Assembly: GCF_001425905.1 (NCBI RefSeq)
Contig: NZ_LMDY01000015.1
Location: 62,001-126,000 of the forward strand
DNA: 64,000 bases
Direction of reading: 5' to 3'
Source: Methylibium sp. Root1272
Lineage (GTDB): Bacteria; Pseudomonadota; Gammaproteobacteria; Burkholderiales; Burkholderiaceae_C
The position numbers and the translations under genes were made by a program. The notes beneath the pieces were generated by a model. That model saw only the letters and a program-made list of their open reading frames with translations, was not told the origin of the DNA and made no database searches. This document shows, in pieces, positions 42,718 to 53,850 of this stretch (its first letter is position 1; the number at the start of each line of letters is the position of its first letter).

Positions 42718-43671
42718 CTAGCGCGGTGGCAGGAGCTTGACCGGATCGACCGGCTTGCCCAGCTTGCGGATCTCGAAATGCAACTGCACCCGTTCGGCGT
42801 CGGTCGCGCCCATCTCGGCGATCTTCTGGCCGCGCTTGACTGGCTGGTCTTCCTTGACCAGCAGCGTCTGGTTGTGCGCGTAGGCAGTCAGGTAAGTGGT
42901 GTTGTGCTTCACGATCACGAGATTGCCATAACCGCGCAGCCCCGATCCGGCGTACACCACGCGCCCGTCCGCTGCCGCCGTCACGGGATCACCGGCCTTG
43001 CCGCCGATCGCGAGCCCCTTGTTGCGAGCCTCGTCGTAGCCCGCCAGCACGGCCCCCGACGCGGGCCAGGCCCAGTTGAGTTCGTCGTCGTCCCGGTTCG
43101 CCGAGGCCGAGGGGGTCGGTGTGATGACCGGTGCCTGCGGTGGCGCTGCCACGGCACTGCCCGACGCGCTGCCGCCCGGTGCCGACGCCGCAGCGACACC
43201 CGGCTTGGTATCGAGCGGCCGCGCCTCGACCTTCGTGCTGGCCACCGGCTTGGCCGCGACCACCGTCGGATCGACCGTCGGCGGCACCACGCGCAGCACC
43301 TGACCGACCTCAATGACGTTCACGTTCTCCATGCCGTTCCAGCGCGCGATGTCCTTCCAGTTCTGGCCGGTCTCGAGACCGATGCGGATCATCGTGTCAC
43401 CGGGCTTGACGGTGTAGTAGCCCGGCTTGCCTGCGTTCTCGGCACCCGGTAACGGCTTGGTGGCGTCGGGCGCACTGGCGGCCGAGGCCACGGCCGCGCC
43501 CGCCGTAGAACCGACCGCAGCGGCCGGGCTGCGCGTGCTGCGATCCTCGACCGGCGGCGCACGGCGCGGCGCCTGCGCGCAGGCCGCGAGCAAGGACACC
43601 AGCAGCGCGATCGTCAGACCGCGCGACAGCGTGCGACCGGGGACAGGAAGAAACATGAGCTTGCGTCGCAT
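42718..43671 (-). CDS. nlpD: Murein hydrolase activator NlpD (LysM-LytM lipoprotein)
   Basis: 317-residue outer-membrane lipoprotein that activates amidase AmiC at the division site. Lipobox LLAAC near Cys31, LysM domain [19 protein letters not shown] near residues 85-130, a long Ala/Pro/Ser linker, and a C-terminal LytM/M23 domain. The zinc motif is degenerate: the first His-x(3)-Asp is replaced by NKGLAI and the last motif reads QLHFEIR, so it is an activator rather than an enzyme. The rpoS promoter commonly lies inside nlpD. Confidence 0.94.
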   Translation of the reverse strand: MRRKLMFLPVPGRTLSRGLTIALLVSLLAACAQAPRRAPPVEDRSTRSPAAAVGSTAGAAVASAASAPDATKPLPGAENAGKPGYYTVKPGDTMIRIGLETGQNWKDIARWNGMENVNVIEVGQVLRVVPPTVDPTVVAAKPVASTKVEARPLDTKPGVAAASAPGGSASGSAVAAPPQAPVITPTPSASANRDDDELNWAWPASGAVLAGYDEARNKGLAIGGKAGDPVTAAADGRVVYAGSGLRGYGNLVIVKHNTTYLTAYAHNQTLLVKEDQPVKRGQKIAEMGATDAERVQLHFEIRKLGKPVDPVKLLPPR

Positions 43672-43675
43672 TCGT

Positions 43676-44485
43676 TCAATCGGTGCCGGATTTTAGGGGG
43701 ACGAATCTGACAGCCTCGTGCAGCGAGCGCACCAGGCTGCCGTCGGCATGGCGGTCGATCACGACCAGCACCTGCCCCCCGCTGCGCGCATCGAGCATCG
43801 GCGCGACGAGCCGCCCTCCCGGTGCGAGCTGGTCGACCCAGGGCTGAGGGATGTCCTCGCCGCCCGCCGCCGCGATGATGCCGTCATACGGGGCGTTCGG
43901 TGCATGGCCGATGCGGCCGTCGCCATAGACCAGCCGCAGGTTCCCCAGGTTCAGCGGCGCGAGGTTCTCACGCGCCTTGTCGTACAGCGGTCTCAGCCGC
44001 TCGATCGACACCACCTGGCGCGCCAACTGCGCCAGCACGGCTGCCTGGTAACCGCAGCCGCTGCCGATCTCGAGCAGCCTCGGCCGCGTGCCCGCGGGCT
44101 GCGGGGCGAGCATCAGCTCGATCATGCGTGCCACCACCGAGGGCTTGGAGATCGTCTGCCCGAGTCCGATCGGCAGGCTGGTGTCCTCGTAGGCCTGGTT
44201 GGCCAGCGCGGTATCGACGAAGCTGTGCCGTGGCACGGCCCGCATCGCCGCGAGCACCCGCGCGTCGCGCACGCCTTCGGCCTGCAGGCGCGCCAGCATG
44301 CGCTCACGCACCAGGTGCGAGTCGAGCCCCAGACCGGCGGGCGCGGTGCCACGGCCGCGCTCCGCGGCCGCCTGGTGCAACGGCCGCTGCGGTCGCAGCA
44401 GCGGCACGGCTTCACTGCGAGTTGCCGGCTTGACCTGGTCGAGCCGCAGCGGGAACTTCGAGGCCGGTCGCTGGCCGGCACTCAT
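43676..44485 (-). CDS. pcm: Protein-L-isoaspartate O-methyltransferase
   Basis: 269-residue repair enzyme that methylates L-isoaspartyl residues in aged proteins. SAM motif [19 protein letters not shown], post-[16 protein letters not shown] and [13 protein letters not shown] are clear; the substrate region is [18 protein letters not shown]. An extra N-terminal stretch of about 55 Arg/Ala-rich residues precedes the family core. ATG at 44485 overlaps the surE stop as ATGA. Four bases separate its stop from nlpD. Confidence 0.95.
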   Translation of the reverse strand: MSAGQRPASKFPLRLDQVKPATRSEAVPLLRPQRPLHQAAAERGRGTAPAGLGLDSHLVRERMLARLQAEGVRDARVLAAMRAVPRHSFVDTALANQAYEDTSLPIGLGQTISKPSVVARMIELMLAPQPAGTRPRLLEIGSGCGYQAAVLAQLARQVVSIERLRPLYDKARENLAPLNLGNLRLVYGDGRIGHAPNAPYDGIIAAAGGEDIPQPWVDQLAPGGRLVAPMLDARSGGQVLVVIDRHADGSLVRSLHEAVRFVPLKSGTD

Positions 44486-45255
44486 CGTCCGCCCTCGCCC
44501 GCACGTTCCAGCCATGAACCCCAGGCCGGCAGACAGGCGTGATCGGTCAGGTCCACCTGCAGCGGCGTGACCGACACATGACCTTGCGCCACGGCATGGA
44601 AGTCGGTGCCGGCGCCGGCCTCGCGAGCGTCGCCGGCCGCACCGATCCAGTAGATCGGCTCGCCGCGCGGGTTGCTCTGGCGGATCACCGGCTCGCTGGC
44701 GTGGCGGCGGCCGAGCCGGGTGGTGCGCAGGCCGCGCAAATCCTCGTAGGGGCGGTCCGGGATGTTCACATTGAGCAGCCAGGCGCCGGGCACCGGCGGC
44801 AACGCGATCACCTGCTCGATGAGGCGGCGTGCCACGCGCGCGGCCGTGTCGAGGTGCGTCCACCCCTTCTCGCTCAGCGAGAAGGCGATCGACGGAATGC
44901 CGAACAGATAGCCTTCCATCGCCGCAGCCACGGTGCCGGAGTAGAGCGTGTCGTCGCCCATGTTCGCGCCGTTGTTGATGCCCGAGACCACCAGGTCGGG
45001 CCGCTGCGGCAGCAACCCGGTCAGCGCCACGTGCACGCAGTCCGACGGCGTGCCGTTCAGGTAGCGATAACCGTTGGCCGCGGTCCAGACCGACAACGGT
45101 CGCTGCAGCGTCAGCGCGTTGGAGGTGCCGCTCGAGTTCTGCTCGGGCGCGACCACGTCGAGCTCGCCCAATCCGCGGCACGCTTCGACCAGCGCCGCCA
45201 GTCCGGGCGCGAGATAACCGTCGTCGTTGGCAACAAGGATGCGCATCCGACTCAT
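44482..45255 (-). CDS. surE: 5'/3'-nucleotidase SurE
   Basis: 257-residue metal-dependent survival phosphatase that hydrolyses nucleoside monophosphates and short polyphosphate. Active-site motif [14 protein letters not shown] at the N-terminus and [22 protein letters not shown] near residue 93 (family signature). ATG at 45255 (MSRMRIL) or 45246 (MRIL) are both possible; neither has a strong ribosome-binding site. First gene of surE-pcm-nlpD-rpoS. Confidence 0.96.
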   Translation of the reverse strand: MSRMRILVANDDGYLAPGLAALVEACRGLGELDVVAPEQNSSGTSNALTLQRPLSVWTAANGYRYLNGTPSDCVHVALTGLLPQRPDLVVSGINNGANMGDDTLYSGTVAAAMEGYLFGIPSIAFSLSEKGWTHLDTAARVARRLIEQVIALPPVPGAWLLNVNIPDRPYEDLRGLRTTRLGRRHASEPVIRQSNPRGEPIYWIGAAGDAREAGAGTDFHAVAQGHVSVTPLQVDLTDHACLPAWGSWLERAGEGGR

Positions 45256-45349
45256 TGTAGGGAGCCCCACGTCGCCTCGGCGACGGAGTTCCCGCGTACG
45301 TCTACCTATCATCGGTCGCCGCGGTCGACCGCGGCAGCAAGGAGACGAC

Positions 45350-46327
45350 ATGCACGCCTGGCTCTGCGACAACCCGATCGGCCCCGAGGCGCTGAGGTGG
45401 ACGGAACTGCCCACCCCCGAGCCACAAGCTGGTGAAGTGCGCGTGGCGGTGCGCTGTGCCAGCCTGAACTTCCCCGATCTGCTGATCGTGCAGAACAAGT
45501 ACCAGCTGAAGCCTCCGCTGCCCTTCGTGCCGGGGGCCGAGTTCTCCGGCGTGGTCGAGGCAGTCGGTGCCGACGTGACGCAGCTGCAGGTCGGCATGGC
45601 GGTCGCGTCGTTCGGCGGCACCGGTGGTTTCGGCAGCCATGTGTGCGTCGACGCCCGGCAGGTGATGCCGCTGCCGCCGGGCTTCGCGTTCGACGACGCC
45701 GCCGCCTTCCTGTGCACCTACGGCACCAGCCACCACGCGCTGGTCGACCGCGCGCAGCTGCAGGCTGGCGAGACCGTGTTGGTGCTGGGCGCGGCGGGCG
45801 GCGTCGGCACCGCCGCGATCCAGATCGCCAAGGCGGTGGGCGCGCGCGTGATCGCCGCGGCGTCGAGCGACGAGAAGTGCGCCCTGTGCCGCACGCTCGG
45901 CGCAGACGCAACGATCAACTATGCGAACGCCGACCTGCGCGAGCAGATCAAGGCTGCTACCGGGGGCAAGGGTCCGGATGTGGTCTACGACCCGGTCGGC
46001 GGTGCGATGGCCGAGCCGGTGTTCCGCTCGATCGCCTGGCGCGGTCGCTACCTCGTGATCGGCTTCGCCGCCGGGGCCATCCCGGCGCTGCCGCTGAACC
46101 TGGCGCTGCTCAAGGGCGCCTCCCTGGTCGGTGTGTTCTGGGGCGAGTTCGCCAAGCGCGAACCGCAGCAGAACGCGCGGGGCCTCAGCGAGCTGGCAGC
46201 CTGGTACGCGCAGGGCCGGATCAAGCCGGTGATCGAGCACCGCTATGCGCTGCGCGACCTGCCGCGCGCCTTCGAGCTGATGGCGTCCCGGCAGGTGCGC
46301 GGCAAGATCGTGCTCAGCACCGACTGA
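45350..46327 (+). CDS. NADPH:quinone oxidoreductase family protein (medium-chain reductase)
   Basis: 325-residue zinc-free MDR enzyme. N-terminal GroES-like domain ([35 protein letters not shown]), NADP-binding Rossmann domain with [19 protein letters not shown] near residues 144-162, and the family end RGKIVLSTD. Lacks the Cys cluster of zinc alcohol dehydrogenases. ATG at 45350 follows AAGGAG. It is divergent from surE and followed by a terminator. Confidence 0.93.
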   Translation: MHAWLCDNPIGPEALRWTELPTPEPQAGEVRVAVRCASLNFPDLLIVQNKYQLKPPLPFVPGAEFSGVVEAVGADVTQLQVGMAVASFGGTGGFGSHVCVDARQVMPLPPGFAFDDAAAFLCTYGTSHHALVDRAQLQAGETVLVLGAAGGVGTAAIQIAKAVGARVIAAASSDEKCALCRTLGADATINYANADLREQIKAATGGKGPDVVYDPVGGAMAEPVFRSIAWRGRYLVIGFAAGAIPALPLNLALLKGASLVGVFWGEFAKREPQQNARGLSELAAWYAQGRIKPVIEHRYALRDLPRAFELMASRQVRGKIVLSTD

Positions 46328-46358
46328 AGCGCCCCTACCGCACGGCGGCCGACGCTCC

Positions 46359-46385
46359 GGCCCCCCGTCGGGGGGCCCTCTTGAT
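46359..46385 (+). terminator. Terminator after the quinone oxidoreductase
   Basis: GGCCCCCC-GTC-GGGGGGCC is a perfect 8-base stem with a 3-base loop, followed by CTCTTG. The T-run is short but the stem is very strong. It separates this gene from the signalling unit downstream. Confidence 0.65.
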
Positions 46386-46445
46386 CGGCAGGGGTGCACG
46401 CAGCCCGGTGCTAAATTCGCGTGCCCATTCAACGCGAGTCTTCCC

Positions 46446-47435
46446 GTGCGCCGATTGCTGCTGAAGCTGCTCCCGCTCGTCCTCGTCGGCCTGTCCGGCA
46501 GAGCGGCTGCGGCCGACGCGCCTTCGCTGGCCTTCGGCGTGATCACCACCACCACCGTCGCCGAGACGCGCGCTGCTTGGGAACCGTTCTTCGCCGCCAT
46601 GCGCCGCGGCACCGGACTCGACGTGCGCGGCATCTACCACGCGACCTACGAGGAAGCCGTCGACGCCGTGGTGAGCAACCTGGTGCAGCTGGCCTGGGTC
46701 TCGAACAAGGCCGCGCTCGACTGCATCGAGCGCACCAACGTCGAAGTGTTCGCGCAGCTGGTCGATTCCGCCGGCTCGCTGGGCTATCGCTCGATCATCA
46801 TCACGCGTCGCGACAGTGCGCTGCTGTCGATCGACCCCCTGCTCAACCGGCCGCGCACCTGGCGTTTCGCGATGGGCGAGCCCAGCTCGACCTCCGGCGC
46901 CGTGATGCTGGAGTACGCGCTGTTCGTGCCGCGTGCCATCAAGCCGGAGGAGCACTTCCTGTCGCTGCGCCGTGGCACCCATGCGCAGACGCTCGCCGCG
47001 GTGCTGGGCGGCCAGGTCCATGCCGGCACCTACAACACCGAGGAACTGCATCGTCTGCGCGAGCAGTCGCCAGCGCAGGCTCAGCAACTGCGGATCCTGT
47101 GGGAGTCGGCGCTGATTCCGAAGGACCCTCTGCTGTGGCGCCGCGACCTGCCACTGTCGGTGCGCAAGCGCGTCGCCGACTACATCTTCGGTGTGGGCAA
47201 GAGCGGCGACGAGAAGCTGATGCTCAAGCGCATGTTCGACCTCGCCGGCTTCAAGCGCTCCAGCAACCAGCAGCTCAAGTTCGTGCTCGACGTCGACGAC
47301 TTCAAGCAGCGCTCCGAAGTGCTGCTCGATGCGAAGATGGACGAGTCCGCCAAGAACGAACGGCTGGCCGACCTGCGAGAGCGCTACGCTCGCCTGTCAC
47401 GCGCCGTCCAGGCCGACGCCGACCTGCCGCGGTGA
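46446..47435 (+). CDS. PhnD-like periplasmic binding protein, orphan
   Basis: 329-residue protein of the phosphate/phosphite/phosphonate (PhnD) binding family. Signal peptide LLKLLPLVLVGLSGRAAAA is cleaved before DAPSLAFGVIT; domain 1 contains IYHATYEEAVDAVVSNLVQ and the hinge/binding loop is RFAMGEPSSTSGAVMLEYAL, the conserved PhnD ligand loop. The C-terminal 50 residues form a charged helix (FKQRSEVLLDAKMDESAKNE). No ABC permease or ATPase lies nearby; instead a response regulator and sensor kinase follow on the same strand (46 and 35 bases). A sensing rather than transport role is likely. GTG start at 46446. Confidence 0.88.
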   Translation: MRRLLLKLLPLVLVGLSGRAAAADAPSLAFGVITTTTVAETRAAWEPFFAAMRRGTGLDVRGIYHATYEEAVDAVVSNLVQLAWVSNKAALDCIERTNVEVFAQLVDSAGSLGYRSIIITRRDSALLSIDPLLNRPRTWRFAMGEPSSTSGAVMLEYALFVPRAIKPEEHFLSLRRGTHAQTLAAVLGGQVHAGTYNTEELHRLREQSPAQAQQLRILWESALIPKDPLLWRRDLPLSVRKRVADYIFGVGKSGDEKLMLKRMFDLAGFKRSSNQQLKFVLDVDDFKQRSEVLLDAKMDESAKNERLADLRERYARLSRAVQADADLPR

Positions 47436-47481
47436 TGCCGCGCCAGACCCACGACTAGCGTCGCCCTTTCTGGAGAATCCG

Positions 47482-48219
47482 ATGGCCGTCAAGGTGCTGA
47501 TCGTCGAAGACAACCCGGTCGCACGCCACTTCCTGGCGCGCGTCGTGCGCGAGAGCTTTTCCGACGTGACCGGCATCGCCGAGGCCGGCGATCTCGAATC
47601 CGCCCGCCGCCAACTCGGCATCGGTGGCGCCCCGCCGCTGCCGCCGGGCGGCGAACCGTTCAAGCTGGTCCTCGTCGACCTGGAACTGCCCGACGGCAAC
47701 GGGCTCGAGCTGCTGACCGAACTGGCCGGGCACGGCGCGACGAAGATCGTCACCACGCTGTACTCCGACGACGATCACCTGTTCCCCGCGCTGCAGTGCG
47801 GCGCCGACGGCTACCTGCTGAAGGAAGACCGCTTCGAGGTGCTGGTCGAGGAATTGCAGAAGATCGTGCGCGGCCAGCCGCCGCTGTCGCCGGCGATCGC
47901 CCGGCGGCTGCTGTCGCACTTCCGTCTCGGCGACTCGGGCTCGATGGCCCTCGACAGCGCACACGCGCCGGGCGACTTCCAGCCGGCCCGGCCGACCGCC
48001 CCGCCGGTCTATGCGGAGCCCGACCACGAGCGCCTGACGCCGCGCGAGACCGAGGTGCTGACTTACCTCAGCAAGGGCTTCACGATCAAGGAGATCGCCG
48101 GGCTGATGGGCATCAAGTGGTTCACGGTCAATGACCACATCAAGGCCATCTACCGCAAGCTCAATGTCTCCAGCCGAGCCGAGGCCGCCGTGCTGGCCAG
48201 CAAGCAGGGCTTGGTGTGA
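47482..48219 (+). CDS. NarL/FixJ-family response regulator
   Basis: 245-residue regulator. Receiver domain starts VKVLIVEDNPVARHFLARVV, phospho-acceptor Asp66 in LVLVDLELPDGNGLELL, and conserved Lys in GADGYLLKEDRFEV. A long linker (residues about 150-180) leads to a LuxR-type helix-turn-helix LTPRETEVLTYLSKGFTIKE and VNDHIKAIYRKLNVSSRAEA. A Gly/Pro-rich insertion (GIGGAPPLPPGGE) lies in the receiver before the active Asp. Placed between the PhnD-like gene and the histidine kinase. Target genes unknown. Confidence 0.92.
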   Translation: MAVKVLIVEDNPVARHFLARVVRESFSDVTGIAEAGDLESARRQLGIGGAPPLPPGGEPFKLVLVDLELPDGNGLELLTELAGHGATKIVTTLYSDDDHLFPALQCGADGYLLKEDRFEVLVEELQKIVRGQPPLSPAIARRLLSHFRLGDSGSMALDSAHAPGDFQPARPTAPPVYAEPDHERLTPRETEVLTYLSKGFTIKEIAGLMGIKWFTVNDHIKAIYRKLNVSSRAEAAVLASKQGLV

Positions 48220-48254
48220 GCCCGCGTTCCGCGATCTGACGTCCTGGCCTGTCG

Positions 48255-50561
48255 ATGAACGCGCCGGCCGAGCGTCACCCCACGCGGCCGCCACGGCGCG
48301 ACGCTCGCGCCGCCAGCCCGCCCTCTTCGCGGCTGGACGATAACGACTCAGGCATCGACACGACGGTGCTCGAGCAATGGCTGCCGTCGCGGCTGCGCAG
48401 CTCGCGCTGGCTCGGCTGGCGGCTGCGGGCACTGGTCGCGCTGGCGCTGCTGGGTTGCCTGGCGCTGTTCCTGCTGACCCGCGAGCTCGCGCAGCAACCG
48501 CGGCTCGACGCCGGCTGGCGCGGCAACGACCAGGGTCAGCTGGTGCTGGCGGCCAGCACCGAGCCGGCGCTCCGGCCCTTCATCGGCCACGCCCTGCTGG
48601 GCGTCATCGGCGGCGACAGCCAGGTCGCCGTGCTCGACGCGCTGGCCCTGCAGCGTTCGCCGCGCTGGCTGCCCGGCGACGCCGAGCGGGCCCGTCATCA
48701 CGAACTGCACGAACAGCTCACACGCGCGCTGTCGCAGGGCCACGTGCGCCTCTACTTCGCCGAAGGCGGCACGGCCGAGCTGCGGCTACAGCCGCGCGGC
48801 AGCTTCCGGCTGGGGCTGATGTACTGGCTGCTCGCCGGCCTGGCGCTGGTGCTCTACCTGATCGCGATGGTGGTGCTGCTGGTGCGGCCGATGCTCGCCA
48901 ATGCCCTGTTCGCGCTGATGGCGCTCAGCCAGTGCGGCAACCTGTTGTTCATCGCCGCGGCGACGGTGTCGGACCTGGCGCTGCCCGGTGGCTACTCGGG
49001 GCTGGAAGTGCATGCGCGCACGGCCTTCGATCTGGTCACCGCCGCGGCCATCGTCCACGCTGCGTGCCTGCATCCGCGGCGGCTGCCCGGCGGCCGGGCG
49101 ATCGCGCTGCTGGCATGGGCCCTCGTCGGCAGCCTGCTGGCGCTCGACGCGCGCTCCGCGCTGCCCCAGGCCTGGTGGTGGACGCAGATCGTCGGCGCCG
49201 TGCTCGGCCTCTCGGCGGTCGGCCTGCTGAGCTGGTCCTACCGCATCGAGCCGCACCCCTATGCGCTGGTGCAGCGCCGCTTCGGCATCGTGACGGCCGG
49301 CACCTGGATCCTGCTGACGGCGGCGATCGCCGCGGTCAGCCAGACCCCGGGCACGCAACAGGGGATCGCCACCGTCGGCTCGATGATCTGGGTGGTGTTC
49401 CTCACCTCGCTGATGCTGCTGGTGCCGTTCCTCGCCAAGTCGCAGCAGATGCTGCGCGAGTTCTCGCTGCTGGCCGGCGTCAGCACCGTCGCGACCTCGC
49501 TCGACCTGCTGTTCGTCACGGCCTTCTCGTTCGGCCAGTTCACGTCGATCACGCTGTCGGTGTTCCTGTCGATCGGCCTGTACGTCAGCGTGCGGCAGTG
49601 GCTGCTGAACCACCTGCGCGGGACCGGCATGGTCACGATGGAGCGCCTGTTCGAACGGCTGTACCGCATGGCACGCGAGGTCGAGGCCCACCCCGAACGC
49701 GCGTCGATCTCGCTGCTGAGCCTGCTGCGCGAGCTGTTCGAGCCGCTGGAAGCGGCGGTCGCGCCGAAGTCGACCACGCACGCACGCGCCAGCGGCGACG
49801 GCTCGGCGCTGACCGTGCCGGTGCCCGACCTCAGCCGCATCAGCGGCCGCGCCGACGAGACGCTGGTGCTGCGCTACTCGCAACGCGGCCGGCGCCTGTT
49901 CACGCGAGAGGACGCGCGGCTCGCGGACCGCATCGTCGAGCAGCTCAAGCGCGCGGTCGCCTTCGACCAGGCCGTCGAGCGCGGCCGCAGCGAGGAGCGC
50001 AGTCGCCTGGCGCAGGACCTGCACGACGACATCGGCGCGCGGCTGCTGACCTTGATGTACCAAGCGCAGAGCCCGGAGCAGGAGGACTACATCCGCCACA
50101 CGCTGCAGGACCTGAAGACGCTCACGCGCGGCCTCGCGGTCAGCAGCCACCGCCTGTCCCACGCCGCCGCCGAATGGAAGGCCGACGTGCAACAGCGCCT
50201 GCAGATCGCCAACGTCGCGCTGGACTGGCACACGCAGTTCGACCGCGACTCGGAGCTGACGGTGGTGCAGTGGTCGGCCCTGACGCGCGTGCTGCGCGAG
50301 CTGGTCAGCAACACCATCGCCCACGCCCGGGCCACGCGGGTAGCGATCTCGCTGCAGCTGGCCGACGACCGGCTCGAGCTGCGCATGCACGACGACGGCC
50401 ATGGCCGCAACCCGCAGGCCTGGGCGCATGGCCTGGGCCTCGGCGGTATCCGGAAGCGAGTCAAGCAGCTCGGCGGCGAGGTCGAGTGGCGCGAACTGCT
50501 ACCCACCGGCATCGAGTGCCGGGTGCGCTTTCCGCACTGGTCGCAGAGCGCGTCGGCCTGA
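48255..50561 (+). CDS. Multi-pass sensor histidine kinase (HisKA_3 type)
   Basis: 768-residue kinase. Residues 1-50 are cytosolic and Arg/Pro-rich; helix 1 (about 57-75) is followed by a periplasmic domain of about 110 residues, then seven or eight helices (about 185-440) in a 7TM-type sensor array, and a cytosolic GAF-like linker. The kinase core has His590 in RSRLAQDLHDDIGARLLTLM (NarX-type HisKA_3) and an ATPase domain with LRELVSNTIAHARATRV and HGLGLGGIRKRVKQLGG. It matches the NarL-type regulator 35 bases upstream as its partner. The periplasmic loop could read the PhnD-like protein. Confidence 0.9.
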   Translation: MNAPAERHPTRPPRRDARAASPPSSRLDDNDSGIDTTVLEQWLPSRLRSSRWLGWRLRALVALALLGCLALFLLTRELAQQPRLDAGWRGNDQGQLVLAASTEPALRPFIGHALLGVIGGDSQVAVLDALALQRSPRWLPGDAERARHHELHEQLTRALSQGHVRLYFAEGGTAELRLQPRGSFRLGLMYWLLAGLALVLYLIAMVVLLVRPMLANALFALMALSQCGNLLFIAAATVSDLALPGGYSGLEVHARTAFDLVTAAAIVHAACLHPRRLPGGRAIALLAWALVGSLLALDARSALPQAWWWTQIVGAVLGLSAVGLLSWSYRIEPHPYALVQRRFGIVTAGTWILLTAAIAAVSQTPGTQQGIATVGSMIWVVFLTSLMLLVPFLAKSQQMLREFSLLAGVSTVATSLDLLFVTAFSFGQFTSITLSVFLSIGLYVSVRQWLLNHLRGTGMVTMERLFERLYRMAREVEAHPERASISLLSLLRELFEPLEAAVAPKSTTHARASGDGSALTVPVPDLSRISGRADETLVLRYSQRGRRLFTREDARLADRIVEQLKRAVAFDQAVERGRSEERSRLAQDLHDDIGARLLTLMYQAQSPEQEDYIRHTLQDLKTLTRGLAVSSHRLSHAAAEWKADVQQRLQIANVALDWHTQFDRDSELTVVQWSALTRVLRELVSNTIAHARATRVAISLQLADDRLELRMHDDGHGRNPQAWAHGLGLGGIRKRVKQLGGEVEWRELLPTGIECRVRFPHWSQSASA

Positions 50562-50564
50562 CGA

Positions 50565-51872
50565 TCAGAGCGGCAGCGGGGCCGCCGGCGGCAGCTTGTT
50601 GGCGGCCGGCACGCGCCGCAGCACGCGTTGCGGGAACGGGATCTCGATACCCTCTGCGTCGAGCACCGCCAGGATCGCCAGGTTCACCTCGGAGCGCAGG
50701 TTGGACTGGCCGTTCAGCGGGTCCGGCACCCAGTACCAGACCGTCAGCTCGAGCCCGTCCGCCGCGAAGTTGCTCAGGTGGACGACGGCCTGGTGCTTCT
50801 CGTCCTTCATCACGCGCTCGATGCTGCCCAGCGCGTCGAGCAGCTTGGGGCGCAGGCGCAGGACGTCGGTGCCGTAGGCCACCTGCACCACCGTCGACAG
50901 CTGCAGGCTCGGGTCGGTCTGCGAGGCGTTCTCGACGCGCTGCGTGATCAGCAGCTCGTTCGGCACGATGGATTCGCGACCGTTCGGCGCGCGGATGATC
51001 GTCGCCCGGGTGTTGATGTCGGTGATGCGGCCCTCGAAGTTGTCGACCTTGACCAGGTCGCCGATGCGCAGCGAGCGCTCGGCCAGCACCACGAAGCCGC
51101 TGACGTAGTTCGACGCGAGCTTCTGAAGGCCGAAGCCCAGTCCGACACCGATCGCGCCGCCGAAGACGCTGAGCGCGGTGAGATCGATCCCGGCCGCCGA
51201 CAGCGCCATCATCAGGCCGACGAACAGCAGCAAGGCGCGCGTGGCGTTCGCCGCGATCTTGCGCAGCGACAGGTCGGTCAGGCGGCCCTTGAGCAGCCGC
51301 GCCTCGATCGCCGCGCTGAGCCACAGCGCCAACATCAGCACGATCACCGCGTTGAACGCGCCCTCGAGCAGCGCACGCAGCGTGATGCGCCCGCTGCCGA
51401 CCTTCCAGCTGATGGCCTCCAGCTCCTCCATCAGCATCGGCAGCACGCCGGTGAACCACAGGATCATGCCGATCCACACCGCCCACGACAGCCAGCGCTC
51501 GACGATGCGCACGAAGGCCGATGCCGGGAACGCCGCCCTCAGCACCCGCACGAACACACGAATGAGTGCCAGCGACAGCAGCAGCGCCACCGCGATGCGC
51601 AGCACCGCCGGCGGCAGATGCAGCACGGCCAGCAGCAGATGCTGGGCAGTCAGCACGAATATCAGCGACAGCAGCGGGAACAGCGCACCGTCGATCAGCT
51701 GGCGGCCGAACAGCACCGAATGGGGATCCTCGCGGTGACCGCGCAACGCGCGCGCCAATGCCCAGGCCAGCGCCAGACAGCCGGCGAGCACGGCGAGCTC
51801 CAGCGCGGCATTGACCGTGAGCAGCGCGCTGCCCAGTGCGCTCAACTCGTCGGGGGTCATCGGTCGGGCCAT
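50565..51872 (-). CDS. Small-conductance mechanosensitive channel (MscS family)
   Basis: 435-residue MscS-type channel with about six helices. The pore helix is FGGAIGVGLGFGLQKLASNY, followed by the beta domain RIGDLVKVDNFEGRITDINT and TIIRAPNGRESIVPNELLI. The extra N-terminal helices (compared with the 286-residue MscS) place it with the larger YbdG/MscM-like group. Convergent with the histidine kinase gene, 3 bases between stops. Confidence 0.92.
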   Translation of the reverse strand: MARPMTPDELSALGSALLTVNAALELAVLAGCLALAWALARALRGHREDPHSVLFGRQLIDGALFPLLSLIFVLTAQHLLLAVLHLPPAVLRIAVALLLSLALIRVFVRVLRAAFPASAFVRIVERWLSWAVWIGMILWFTGVLPMLMEELEAISWKVGSGRITLRALLEGAFNAVIVLMLALWLSAAIEARLLKGRLTDLSLRKIAANATRALLLFVGLMMALSAAGIDLTALSVFGGAIGVGLGFGLQKLASNYVSGFVVLAERSLRIGDLVKVDNFEGRITDINTRATIIRAPNGRESIVPNELLITQRVENASQTDPSLQLSTVVQVAYGTDVLRLRPKLLDALGSIERVMKDEKHQAVVHLSNFAADGLELTVWYWVPDPLNGQSNLRSEVNLAILAVLDAEGIEIPFPQRVLRRVPAANKLPPAAPLPL

Positions 51873-51915
51873 CGACTCTCTCGTCCTTGTTGCGTGCAGC
51901 GGCGCGAGCCCGCGG

Positions 51916-52857
51916 TCAATCGGCCACGCCGGCCAGCACCCGCACGTGGCTGGCCACGCTGCGCGCCAGCGCGCTCAGGGCGTAGCCGCCCTCCAGGCAC
52001 GAAACGATGCGGCCGCCCGCGTGGCGCTCGGCCACACCCTTGATGCGCCGGGTGATCCACGCATAGTCGGCCTCGACCAGCCCGAGTTGGCCCAGTTCGT
52101 CCTCGCGGTGGGCGTCGAAGCCGGCCGAGATGAACACCATCTGAGGCCGGAAGGCCTCGAGCCGCGGCAGCCAGTGCAGATCGATCAGGTCGCGGATCTC
52201 CGGCCCCTTGGTGTAGGCCGGCACCGGCAGGTTCACCATGTTGTCGCCCAGCGGCTGGGTCCCGGAGTTCGGGTACAGCGGGTGCTGGAAGAAACTGCAC
52301 ATCAGCACGCGGTCGTCGTTGGCGATGATGTCCTCGGTGCCGTTGCCGTGGTGGACATCGAAATCGATGATCGCCACGCGCTCCAGCCCGCGCCGATCCA
52401 GCGCATGACGCGCCGCAACCGCGACGTTGTTGAAGAAGCAGAAGCCCATGGCCTGGCGCCGGGTCGCGTGGTGGCCCGGCGGGCGCACCGCACAGAAGGC
52501 GTTCTCGATCTCACCGTCGAGCACCGCATCGGTCGCCGCCACCGCGGCTCCGGCCGCATGCAGCGCCGCGGCCCAGGTGCCGGGGCCGGCGACGGTGTCG
52601 GGATCCAGCGCGCGGCGCTGGCCGGTCGCTTCGACCTGCTCCATGAAGCCGCGCAGGTTGGCGACATACAGCGATTCGTGAGCCAGCGCCAAGGTGCCCT
52701 CGTCGACCGGCGGCGCCTCGCGCTGCTCGAGCGCGATGTCCAGGCCGGTGGAGATCAGGTGATCGGCAATGGCGTCGAGCCGTTGCGGACACTCGGGGTG
52801 GCCGTCGCCCATGTCATGGGTGCGGCAGGCGGGGTGGGAGTAGTAGGCGGTAGCCAT
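51916..52857 (-). CDS. Histone deacetylase family / acetylpolyamine amidohydrolase-like protein
   Basis: 313-residue zinc hydrolase of the arginase-deacetylase fold. Catalytic elements: AVRPPGHHATRRQAMGFCFF with the paired His, IIDFDVHHGNGTEDI with the zinc Asp and His, and ISAGFDAHREDELGQL with the third zinc Asp. Physiological substrate in bacteria is often an acetylated small amine or unknown. ATG at 52857 (MATAYYSHPACRTHD) is chosen because the family begins with that YYSHP-type strand. Divergent from moxR, 55 bases apart. Confidence 0.9.
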   Translation of the reverse strand: MATAYYSHPACRTHDMGDGHPECPQRLDAIADHLISTGLDIALEQREAPPVDEGTLALAHESLYVANLRGFMEQVEATGQRRALDPDTVAGPGTWAAALHAAGAAVAATDAVLDGEIENAFCAVRPPGHHATRRQAMGFCFFNNVAVAARHALDRRGLERVAIIDFDVHHGNGTEDIIANDDRVLMCSFFQHPLYPNSGTQPLGDNMVNLPVPAYTKGPEIRDLIDLHWLPRLEAFRPQMVFISAGFDAHREDELGQLGLVEADYAWITRRIKGVAERHAGGRIVSCLEGGYALSALARSVASHVRVLAGVAD

Positions 52858-52912
52858 CCGTCGTAGCGGTGCGAGGTCTCGGGAATGGCGGCTTTCGGCT
52901 AAGGTGTGCACC

Positions 52913-53833
<921 letters not shown>

Positions 53834-53850
53834 ACGCCGCGGAGCCGACC

